DNA from: an uncultured Muribaculaceae bacterium
Lineage (GTDB): Bacteria > Bacteroidota > Bacteroidia > Bacteroidales > Muribaculaceae
Assembly (NCBI GenBank): GCA_910587915.1
Contig: CAJUOB010000006.1
Coordinates: 1-64,000 of the forward strand
DNA length: 64,000 nucleotides
Direction of reading: 5' to 3'
A program made the position numbers and the translations under genes. The notes below the pieces were generated by a model. The model saw only the letters and a list, made by a program, of their open reading frames with translations. It had not been told where the DNA came from and did no database searches. Every line of letters begins with the position of its first letter. Position 1 is the first letter of the stretch. Positions 57,723 through 64,000 of the stretch are shown here, piece after piece.

Positions 57723-58751
57723 ATGTCAGACAAGAATAACCTCATAGTCTACTGCGAATACGACGAAGGCCGTGTTGCCGATGTGAGCCTCGAGCTCCTT
57801 ACCAAAGGCCGCGCTCTGGCCGACCGTCTGGGTGTGAAACTCGAAGCTGTCGTGATAGGCGACAAGCTCGACGGAATCGAAAATCAGATTTTCCCCTACG
57901 GTGCCGACACCGTATATAAGGTAGAGGACGCACGTCTGTTCCCCTACACCTCCAACCCCCATGCTGCCGTGCTCATCAAGCTCTTCCGCGAAATCGAGCC
58001 GCAAATCTGCCTCATGGGTGCTACATGCATTGGCCGCGACCTAGGTCCCCGCGTGAGCTCATGCCTCCACAGCGGCCTTACCGCCGACTGCACCGCTCTC
58101 GAAATCGGCGACCACAAGGATCCCAAGACCGGCACCGAATACACCGATCTGCTCTATCAGATCCGTCCCGCTTTCGGTGGCAACATCGTGGCAACAATCG
58201 TCAACCCCGAGTGCCGTCCCCAGATGGCGACAGTGCGCGAAGGTGTGATGAAGAAAGAAATCTACAACGCCGACCACAAAGGCGAAGTAGTGAATCTCGA
58301 TGCCAAGAAATATGTCGACGACGCCGATTTCGTTGTAGAAATCATCGATCGCCACATCGAGAAGAGCAAAGTAAACATCAAGAACTCCCCCATCATCGTA
58401 GCCGGTGGCTATGGTGTGGGTAGCAAGGAAAACTTCCAGCTCCTCTTCGACCTCGCCGACACCCTCGGCGCAGAAGTTGGCGCATCGCGTGCCGCTGTCG
58501 ACGCCGGATATATCGAACACGAGCGTCAGATTGGCCAGACAGGTGTCACCGTACGTCCCAAACTGTACATCGCTTGCGGTATCTCGGGTCAGATCCAGCA
58601 CATCGCCGGCATGCAGGAGAGCTCAATCATCATCTCCATCAACAACGACCCCAACGCACCTATCAACACCATCGCCGACTACGTAATCACCGGCGACATG
58701 GAAGAAATCGTGCCCAAACTCATCAAGTACTACAAAAAGAACTCTAAATAA
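57723..58751 (+). CDS. etfA: Electron transfer flavoprotein subunit alpha
   Basis: The 342-residue FixB/EtfA-type protein has an N-terminal ETF domain and the C-terminal FAD-binding domain (about residues 215-330): AGGYGVGSKENF, GASRAAVDAGYI, IACGISGQIQH and SINNDPNAPI. Its stop overlaps the start of the acyl-CoA dehydrogenase gene by 1 nt (TAATG), which suggests coupled translation. Confidence 0.95.
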   Translation: MSDKNNLIVYCEYDEGRVADVSLELLTKGRALADRLGVKLEAVVIGDKLDGIENQIFPYGADTVYKVEDARLFPYTSNPHAAVLIKLFREIEPQICLMGATCIGRDLGPRVSSCLHSGLTADCTALEIGDHKDPKTGTEYTDLLYQIRPAFGGNIVATIVNPECRPQMATVREGVMKKEIYNADHKGEVVNLDAKKYVDDADFVVEIIDRHIEKSKVNIKNSPIIVAGGYGVGSKENFQLLFDLADTLGAEVGASRAAVDAGYIEHERQIGQTGVTVRPKLYIACGISGQIQHIAGMQESSIIISINNDPNAPINTIADYVITGDMEEIVPKLIKYYKKNSK

Positions 58752-60454
58752 TGGCTAATTACTATAACGACAACGCCGCCCTCAAGCACCACCTTCACCA
58801 TCCTCTGATGGAGAAAATCGTGGCGCTCCGCGAGCGCGACTATACCGACGCCGAGAAGTTCGACTATGCTCCCGTGAACTACGCCGACGCCATGGACAGC
58901 TACGAGAAAGTGCTCGAAATCGTAGGCGAAATCTGCGGCGGACGCATTGCCGAGAATGCCGAGGAGGTTGACCACCAGGGTGCTTCCTGCTCCGACGGCC
59001 GTGCACACTATGCCGACAAGACTGTCGAAAACCTCGACCTCTGCCGCAAGGCCGGTCTCATGGGTATGGCCATGCCCCGTCGCTTCGGCGGCCTCAACAT
59101 GCCTATCACACCCTATATCATGGCCGCTGAAATCGTCAGCCGTGCCGATATCGGCTTCGAAAACCTCTGGGGCCTGCAGGACTGCGCCGAAACTCTCTAC
59201 GAATTCGGAAGCGAGGAACAGCGCGCCAAGTACATTCCCCGTGTATGCGAAGGCGAAACAATGTCGATGGACCTCACCGAACCCGACGCCGGCTCCGACC
59301 TTCAGAGCGTCATGCTCAAAGCCACTCAGAAAGAAGACGGCACTTGGGTTCTCAACGGTGTGAAGCGATTCATTACCAATGGCGACAGCGACATCCATCT
59401 GGTGCTCGCACGTTCTGAAGACGGCACAAAAGACGGACGTGGTCTCTCCATGTTCATCTACGACAAGCGCAACGGTGGTGTTACCGTTCGCCGCATCGAG
59501 AACAAGATGGGTATCAAGGGATCGCCCACATGCGAACTCGTGTATAAGAACGCTCCCGCCGAACTCTGCGGTAGCCGCCGCATGGGCCTCATCAAGTATG
59601 TGATGGCACTTATGAACGGCGCCCGTCTCGGTATCGCCGCTCAGAGCGTCGGCGTAAGCGAAATCGCATACCGCGAAGCATACCAGTACGCCCTCGAACG
59701 TCGCCAGTTCGGCAAGGCCATCATCGAGTTCCCCGCTGTTGCCGAAATGCTTGCTATCATGAATGCCAAGCTTCAGGCTTCGCGCTCGCTCCTCTATGAG
59801 ACAGCGCGCTTTGTCGACATGTACAAACTCTACGAGGATATCGCACGCGAACGCTCGCTCACTCCCGACGAACGCGCCGAAATGAAGCACTACAGCCGTC
59901 TGGCCGACGCCCTCACTCCCCTTGCAAAAGGTCTTGGCAGCGAGTACTGCAACCAGAACGCCTACGACTGCATCCAGATCCACGGTGGCTCGGGCTTCAT
60001 GAAGGACTATGCTTGCGAACGTGTATACCGCGACGCCCGCATCACATCCATCTACGAAGGCACTACCCAGCTTCAGGTTGTAGCAGCCATCCGCCACGTC
60101 ACCACAGGCACCTACAAGTCGCTCATCGACAGCTACGTGGCTGAAGGCATTCCTGCTGAATACCAGGCACAGGCCGACATTCTCGCCAAACTCACAGCCG
60201 ACTATGAAGCCGCTGTTGCCAAGGTTACCGCAGTTGGCGACAACAAGTACCTCGACTTCATGGCCCGTCGCCTCGTAGAGATGGCCGGTTCCATCATCAT
60301 GAGCTATCTCCTGCTCAAGGACGCCAAGGTAGATGCTTCGTTCGCTAATGTAGCCACTGTCTACACCAAGTTTGCTCAGGCAGAAGTTGCTCGCCACATC
60401 GAATTCATCAACAACTTCGACCCCGCCCAACTTGCAGCCTACGGAATCAACTAA
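58751..60454 (+). CDS. Acyl-CoA dehydrogenase family protein (long form)
   Basis: The 567-residue FAD enzyme has the three acyl-CoA dehydrogenase segments: helical N terminus, middle beta domain (CSDGRAHYAD ahead of it; MDLTEPDAGSDLQS near residue 175; KRFITNG near 205) and helical C terminus with the catalytic base Glu436 in IYEGTTQLQ. About 130 extra C-terminal residues put it in the longer subfamily seen in anaerobes. With EtfAB it should oxidise an acyl-CoA or, run in reverse, reduce an enoyl-CoA. The substrate chain is unknown. A strong terminator follows. Confidence 0.93.
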   Translation: MANYYNDNAALKHHLHHPLMEKIVALRERDYTDAEKFDYAPVNYADAMDSYEKVLEIVGEICGGRIAENAEEVDHQGASCSDGRAHYADKTVENLDLCRKAGLMGMAMPRRFGGLNMPITPYIMAAEIVSRADIGFENLWGLQDCAETLYEFGSEEQRAKYIPRVCEGETMSMDLTEPDAGSDLQSVMLKATQKEDGTWVLNGVKRFITNGDSDIHLVLARSEDGTKDGRGLSMFIYDKRNGGVTVRRIENKMGIKGSPTCELVYKNAPAELCGSRRMGLIKYVMALMNGARLGIAAQSVGVSEIAYREAYQYALERRQFGKAIIEFPAVAEMLAIMNAKLQASRSLLYETARFVDMYKLYEDIARERSLTPDERAEMKHYSRLADALTPLAKGLGSEYCNQNAYDCIQIHGGSGFMKDYACERVYRDARITSIYEGTTQLQVVAAIRHVTTGTYKSLIDSYVAEGIPAEYQAQADILAKLTADYEAAVAKVTAVGDNKYLDFMARRLVEMAGSIIMSYLLLKDAKVDASFANVATVYTKFAQAEVARHIEFINNFDPAQLAAYGIN

Positions 60455-60477
60455 TCTAATCCAAAATCATACATTGG

Positions 60478-60510
60478 AAAGCTCCGGAGAATTATTCCGG
60501 AGCTTTTTTA
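60478..60510 (+). terminator. Terminator of the etf-acd operon
   Basis: AAAGCTCCGGA, 7-nt loop, TCCGGAGCTTT, continuing into a T run. It is 23 nt after the dehydrogenase stop. Confidence 0.9.
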
Positions 60511-60556
60511 TTTAGATAGTGCTATAGCATCTTATAGAAAATTTAATATTTTTTAG

Positions 60557-60564
60557 TAATTTTG
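60557..60564 (+). promoter_or_regulatory. -7 box of the outer membrane protein gene
   Basis: TAATTTTG, 31 nt upstream of the ATG at 60596. No -33 box is seen. Confidence 0.5.
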
Positions 60565-60595
60565 CATCCTATAACCAATACGCATTTCTACACAT

Positions 60596-61330
60596 ATGAA
60601 ATTATTCGCAAAATTAGCAACTGCTCTTTTACTTGTCGTAGCCGGAGCCACTTCTTTGCATGCACAGGTTTTTAATCATCTCGGTGCAGGTGTCGGTATC
60701 GGATTAAATGGTATTTCCATCGACGTAGCCACACCCATCACCCGCTTTATCAATGTACATGCAGGTGTTGATATCATGCCCGGCATAACCTTCAATGCCG
60801 ATGCCGATTTCACATACGAAGCGACCCAGGCCGGAGCCCCTACCCAGACTATAGATGGCACAATGGAGCTTAAAGGCGACCTCGGCCGCGTGCAGGGTCA
60901 CCTGATTTTCAATGTCTATCCTTTCCCGAAGGGTGCTTTCTACGTTGCAGCCGGCGCTTACTTCGGTGGCAACAAACTGCTTAAAATAACCGGTCATTCC
61001 AACGAGCTCGCCGGTCTGAGCAACAATGGCAACGTAATCATCGGCGACTACAACGTCCCGGTAGATAAAGACGGTAATGTCGACGGCGGTCTGAAAGTGA
61101 AAAACTTCCGTCCCTATCTCGGCATAGGCTGGGGTCGCGCTGTGCCCAAAAGATTCATCGCTTTCGGTATCGACCTCGGCGTACAGTTCGAAGGCAAACC
61201 CGAAGTATACACCAACCACGGCACCATCACCACAAGCATTACCGACGACGACAATACTTTCAACAAGGTCCGCGACGCGCTCTCCGTGTACCCCACCCTT
61301 ACCTTCAAGCTCAATTTCCGCGCATTCTGA
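60596..61330 (+). CDS. Small outer membrane beta-barrel protein
   Basis: The 244-residue protein has a signal peptide (to about LHAQ), then alternating strand sequence (GAGVGIGLNGISIDVATPITRF, VQGHLIFNVYPFPKGAFYVAAGAYFGG, PYLGIGWGRAVP) and a final LTFKLNFRAF ending in Phe, the usual BAM signal. It is likely an 8- to 10-strand barrel in the outer membrane. Its function is unknown. It is a single-gene unit with its own promoter box and terminator. Confidence 0.8.
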   Translation: MKLFAKLATALLLVVAGATSLHAQVFNHLGAGVGIGLNGISIDVATPITRFINVHAGVDIMPGITFNADADFTYEATQAGAPTQTIDGTMELKGDLGRVQGHLIFNVYPFPKGAFYVAAGAYFGGNKLLKITGHSNELAGLSNNGNVIIGDYNVPVDKDGNVDGGLKVKNFRPYLGIGWGRAVPKRFIAFGIDLGVQFEGKPEVYTNHGTITTSITDDDNTFNKVRDALSVYPTLTFKLNFRAF

Positions 61331-61358
61331 TCCGGCGGAATAACCATTTTATCATACA

Positions 61359-61387
61359 AGGCGACTCTTCCGGGGTCGCCTTTTTTT
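61359..61387 (+). terminator. Terminator of the outer membrane protein gene
   Basis: AGGCGAC, 9-nt loop, GTCGCCT, followed by seven T. It is directly abutted by the larger hairpin at 61388-61423. Confidence 0.9.
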
Positions 61388-61423
61388 GAGTCTGCCCCAT
61401 AGCATATGCTCCGGGGCAGACTC
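61388..61423. repeat. Nested perfect hairpin upstream of the metal-efflux genes
   Basis: GAGTCTGCCCC pairs with GGGGCAGACTC over 11 bp, and the loop itself contains the 10-bp palindrome AGCATATGCT. It follows a complete terminator, so a second terminator is unneeded, and only three T follow. It may be a regulatory site or an RNA element ahead of the permease. Confidence 0.6.
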
Positions 61424-61434
61424 TTTGCAGAATT

Positions 61435-61461
61435 ATGCAAGAAATATGCAAAATCATGTAA
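61435..61461. repeat. Three helically phased ATGCAA-type direct repeats
   Basis: ATGCAA at 61435-61440 and 61446-61451 and ATGTAA at 61456-61461 are spaced 11 and 10 bp apart, the pitch of DNA. They lie just upstream of a promoter that has a -7 box but no -33 box, which is where an activator would bind. Confidence 0.45.
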
Positions 61462-61483
61462 GATAAAAAATGTCGCTGCATGC

Positions 61484-61491
61484 TAATTTTG
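61484..61491 (+). promoter_or_regulatory. -7 box of the metal permease gene
   Basis: TAATTTTG ends 4 nt before the ATG at 61496, so the transcript would be leaderless or nearly so. If the mRNA starts later, the ATG at 61544 could be used instead. Confidence 0.5.
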
Positions 61492-61495
61492 CACC

Positions 61496-62737
61496 ATGGA
61501 AATAAAAGAATTTGCACACGCCTTTCTGGCTATACTCAACGGCATGTCGCCGTATATACTGCTCGGTTTTCTCGTAGCCGGCATACTTCACGCATTTGTA
61601 CGCCCGTCGGCCATGAGCCGGCACCTCGGCCATCGGGGCATCGGTTCGGTGATAAAAGCGGCTCTATTCGGCATCCCGCTTCCACTTTGCTCCTGCGGTG
61701 TGCTGCCTGCCGCAGTTTCGCTATATCGGCGCGGAGCTTCGAAAGGTGCCACCACATCCTTTCTCATCGCCACCCCTCAGACAGGGGTCGACTCCATTGC
61801 CGCCACCTATTCACTTCTGGGACTGCCCATGGCAATCCTGCGCCCGCTTGCAGCACTCGTAGGAGCCGTTGCCGGAGGCTATGCCGTTGACCGCAGCGAC
61901 AGAAGCACCCCCGACGCACCCACAGCCGTATCACTCCCCGACGATGAATTACCCCACGGATTCGCAGCACGCGCCATAGCCGCCCTACGCTACGGCTTCA
62001 TCGACATGGTTGCCTCCGTAGGTAAATGGCTTGTCATCGGTCTTGTTGTGGCTGCCCTTATCACCATCTTTGTGCCTGACAGCTTCTTCACCTCTCTGAG
62101 CCAATACCCGCTGCTGGCCATGATTGCGGTCGTGATTGTAGCCATACCCATGTACATATGTGCCACGGGCTCCATTCCGATCGCCCTTTCGCTCATGCTC
62201 AAAGGGCTTTCACCCGGAATAGCCTTCGTGATGCTCATGGCAGGACCCGCAGCCAACTTCGCATCCATCATCCTGCTCAGCCGTACATACGGCCGACGCA
62301 CCACTGCGATCTACGTTGGTTCGGTCGTGGTAACAGCCATTCTGTTCGGACTGGCAATCGACATGCTTCTGCCGGCGTCGTGGTTCATAGCACCGGCCCA
62401 GGCTGCCACCACCGACTGCCATCACGCCCCTGCATTGTTCGACACCATTTGCTCGGCCCTGCTTGTAGCATTGCTCATATATGCATCCATTGCACGCCGA
62501 GGCCATACACACACCCATAACAACGAAATAAATACAATCATGAAAAAGACCTACACAATCAAAGGAATGGCCTGCCCTCACTGCAGCGCCAATGTAGAAA
62601 AAACACTCCGCGCTCTCGATGGAGTCGAAGAGGTAACCGTGAATCTTGGCGACGGCACTGCCGAAGTCATCGGAGAAGCCACGCCCGAAGCAGTATGCGA
62701 AGCCATTCGTCTCGCAGGCTACGAATGTGAGCCCTGA
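61496..62737 (+). CDS. SO_0444-type Cu/Zn efflux permease fused to an HMA domain
   Basis: The 413-residue protein joins a polytopic permease of the ArsP-like type (about residues 1-335, with PLCSCGVLPAA, Cys65 and Cys67 in the first conserved block, and ATPQTGVDS) to a heavy-metal-associated domain (about 349-413; GMACPHC with Cys360 and Cys363). A His-rich linker (GHTHTHNN) joins them. The permease should export Cu, Zn or a similar ion; the HMA part would bind and hand over the metal. An in-frame ATG at codon 349 begins MKKTYTIKGMA like a free CopZ chaperone, so a second product is possible. The gene starts a probable efflux operon with the RND adaptor. Confidence 0.87.
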   Translation: MEIKEFAHAFLAILNGMSPYILLGFLVAGILHAFVRPSAMSRHLGHRGIGSVIKAALFGIPLPLCSCGVLPAAVSLYRRGASKGATTSFLIATPQTGVDSIAATYSLLGLPMAILRPLAALVGAVAGGYAVDRSDRSTPDAPTAVSLPDDELPHGFAARAIAALRYGFIDMVASVGKWLVIGLVVAALITIFVPDSFFTSLSQYPLLAMIAVVIVAIPMYICATGSIPIALSLMLKGLSPGIAFVMLMAGPAANFASIILLSRTYGRRTTAIYVGSVVVTAILFGLAIDMLLPASWFIAPAQAATTDCHHAPALFDTICSALLVALLIYASIARRGHTHTHNNEINTIMKKTYTIKGMACPHCSANVEKTLRALDGVEEVTVNLGDGTAEVIGEATPEAVCEAIRLAGYECEP

Positions 62738-62749
62738 GCCCCCTCAGGG
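62732..62749 (+). repeat. Hairpin overlapping the permease stop codon
   Basis: CCCTGAG, CCCC, CTCAGGG: a 7-bp perfect stem holding the TGA stop. No T run follows, so it is not a strong terminator. Confidence 0.5.
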
Positions 62750-62772
62750 TTGCCAGTGTGGACGGAATTTGT

Positions 62773-62780
62773 TATTTTTG
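62773..62780 (+). promoter_or_regulatory. -7 box of the RND adaptor gene
   Basis: TATTTTTG, preceded 20 nt upstream by GTTG (one base from TTTG), 20 nt before the ATG at 62801. Confidence 0.55.
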
Positions 62781-62800
62781 CCTAACAAAAAAAAGACACT

Positions 62801-63982
62801 ATGAAATCCTATCATATCACTGCTTTAATTCTTGCAATATCACTCTGGGGATGTGGGCCGAAAGACCACGACGAACATGCAGCTCATTCCCACGAGGCAC
62901 ATGAGCATGCCGACGGACACGAACACGGAAGCCACGACCACGACGGTCATAGCCATGCTCCCAAGGAAACTCATAGCCACGATGGCGAGATCGATCTTCA
63001 CGATGAAGTGGCCGAACGTTTCGGTGTGAAATTCGACACTATCCGTCCTGCCGGATTTCACGAAGTGGTGCGTGTGAGCGGACGTGCCGAGCCATCTGCT
63101 GCCAGTCAAGGAATTGTATCCGCCCCCGTATCGGGAACTGTTCATTTTGCACGCGGCATCAATGCCGGCAGTTCCGTCAAGGCCGGCTCAGTGATTGCTG
63201 TAATCGATCCGGCAGCCACACTCGGTGGCGACGCCAATGCTGCCGCCAAAGCAAACTTAGATGCAGCCAAGCGCGAACTCGACAGAATAAAACCACTGTA
63301 CGAAGACCGTCTTGTCACCGCTTCGGAGTACAACAATGCGCTCGCAGCCTACGAACAGGCCAAAGCCGCATATAGCCCCAGAGCCAATGGTGGCCGGGCT
63401 CTGTCGCCCATCGCAGGAAGCGTCACATCGCTCAATGTGGCCGAAGGACAATATGTGGCCGTTGGAGAACCTGTTGCCACAGTATCTTCTGCCAAAGAAC
63501 TCACTCTGCGGGTAGAGCTGCCTCGCCGCTATCTTCCCTTGGCTTCATCATTCAAGGAAGCTGTGATCGAGCAGCCCTACACAGATCCTGTTCGTATAGC
63601 CATCACAGGCACCCCGGCTCCGGTAGCGCAGCAGGGAACAGCCTCTGCTTTCGTGCCTATGTACTTCACTGTGGCAGCCACAGGCAGCATCACACCGGGT
63701 GCAACATTCACCGCCCATCTCATTGGCAGCGGACGCGATGGTGTAATCACTCTGCCTCTATCCGGCATTTCGGAGCAACAGGGAAATTACTTCGTATACG
63801 AACGTGTACACCCCGAATCGTATGTAAAACGTCGCGTACAACTTGGCACATCCGACGGCCAGAGAGTTGAAATCAAAGGCGGCATAACTCCCGGAGCTGT
63901 CGTAGTGAGCGAGGGTGCCACCGCCGTACGCCTTGCCGAAACCGGAGCAAATATCCCCGAAGGACACACCCACAACCACTGA
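62801..63982 (+). CDS. Histidine-rich RND efflux adaptor lipoprotein (CusB/CzcB-like)
   Basis: The 393-residue membrane fusion protein has a lipobox LWGC (Cys18), then 14 histidines within residues 23-60, another HTHNH at the C terminus, and the adaptor fold: barrel-sandwich half motifs (PVSGTVHFARGINAGSSVKAG and SPIAGSVTSLNVAEGQYVAVG), a short alpha-hairpin (about 145-190), and beta-barrel and membrane-proximal domains. It links an inner membrane RND pump to an outer membrane channel to expel heavy metals; the His tracts would capture Zn, Cu, Ni or Co. The next gene starts 10 nt later and is the expected place for the RND pump. Confidence 0.9.
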   Translation: MKSYHITALILAISLWGCGPKDHDEHAAHSHEAHEHADGHEHGSHDHDGHSHAPKETHSHDGEIDLHDEVAERFGVKFDTIRPAGFHEVVRVSGRAEPSAASQGIVSAPVSGTVHFARGINAGSSVKAGSVIAVIDPAATLGGDANAAAKANLDAAKRELDRIKPLYEDRLVTASEYNNALAAYEQAKAAYSPRANGGRALSPIAGSVTSLNVAEGQYVAVGEPVATVSSAKELTLRVELPRRYLPLASSFKEAVIEQPYTDPVRIAITGTPAPVAQQGTASAFVPMYFTVAATGSITPGATFTAHLIGSGRDGVITLPLSGISEQQGNYFVYERVHPESYVKRRVQLGTSDGQRVEIKGGITPGAVVVSEGATAVRLAETGANIPEGHTHNH

Positions 63983-63992
63983 TAAGAGCACT

Positions 63993-64000
63993 ATGCTGAA
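63993..64000 (+). CDS. Start of the next gene (truncated by window end)
   Basis: ATG CTG AA opens 10 nt after the adaptor stop. Only the first codons are present, so identity cannot be read. In this setting the RND metal pump (CusA/CzcA type) is expected from gene order (inference). Confidence 0.5.

Noticed and set aside
58730..60430. 566-codon open frame antisense to the acyl-CoA dehydrogenase gene
   Set aside because: It mirrors nearly the whole sense gene. The dehydrogenase has clear catalytic motifs, and its codon bias avoids sense codons that would give antisense stops, so the frame is a shadow.

Overview
The window reads as a chromosomal segment of a gut Bacteroidales bacterium, most likely of the Muribaculaceae type (family-level placement is inference). 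The evidence is a SprA-type type IX secretion translocon, GLPGLI proteins, a DUF3843-like protein, a serine-type sulfatase, a GH106-like hydrolase, Bacteroidetes promoters (TTTG-N19-21-TAnnTTTG) ahead of most transcription units, and no consistent Shine-Dalgarno sequences. I see no insertion sequence, phage, integrase or CRISPR array. Most genes are ordinary chromosomal genes of this phylum. The left 5.6 kb is visibly richer in A+T than the rest.

Layout. 1-5657: a minus-strand operon of two near-duplicate GLPGLI proteins and a TonB-receptor-like outer membrane protein, with a possible tiny ORF behind it. The operon has a long leader carrying a full-consensus promoter and a perfect inverted repeat. 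5658-5731: tRNA-Arg(TCT). 5820-7950: a minus-strand operon of an 18-residue hydrophobic peptide, ABC ATPase, membrane permease and YtrA-type GntR regulator. 8086-21634: a plus-strand envelope operon of TamB, glycerate kinase, RuvA and the 2473-residue SprA. 21857-26388: an esterase-like protein, a TPR protein, and a nucleotidyltransferase/CDP-alcohol phosphotransferase pair that resembles the core of bacterial polyol-phospholipid synthesis.

26448-34305: guaB, two peptidyl-prolyl isomerase-type chaperones, a sulfatase, an aldose-epimerase-like protein and a membrane-bound HTH regulator, closely spaced and probably co-transcribed. 34385-37212: a TonB-receptor-like protein and a small outer membrane barrel gene broken by one extra base. 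37296-43976: a DUF3843-like gene, MsrAB with an AraC regulator, and a GH106-like hydrolase whose 3' end overlaps the regulator tail to tail. 44023-52660: a compact seven-gene minus-strand run (Ca2+ P-type ATPase, Yip1-like, SmpB, MutS2, two half-size chromate transporters, FolC). 52890-60510: PurL, then EtfB-EtfA-acyl-CoA dehydrogenase. 60557-64000: an outer membrane protein and then a heavy-metal efflux locus: an SO_0444-type permease fused to an HMA domain, a histidine-rich RND adaptor, and the first codons of the next gene.

The themes are envelope biogenesis (TamB, SprA, chaperones), host-glycan use (sulfatase, GH106, TonB-type receptors) and metal handling. The candidates for undescribed biology are the GLPGLI pair with its receptor and unusual leader, the 18-residue membrane peptide ahead of the ABC operon, the polyol-lipid gene pair, and the structured control region ahead of the metal-efflux genes. 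All coordinates, motifs and repeats were read by eye. No database search or folding program was run.
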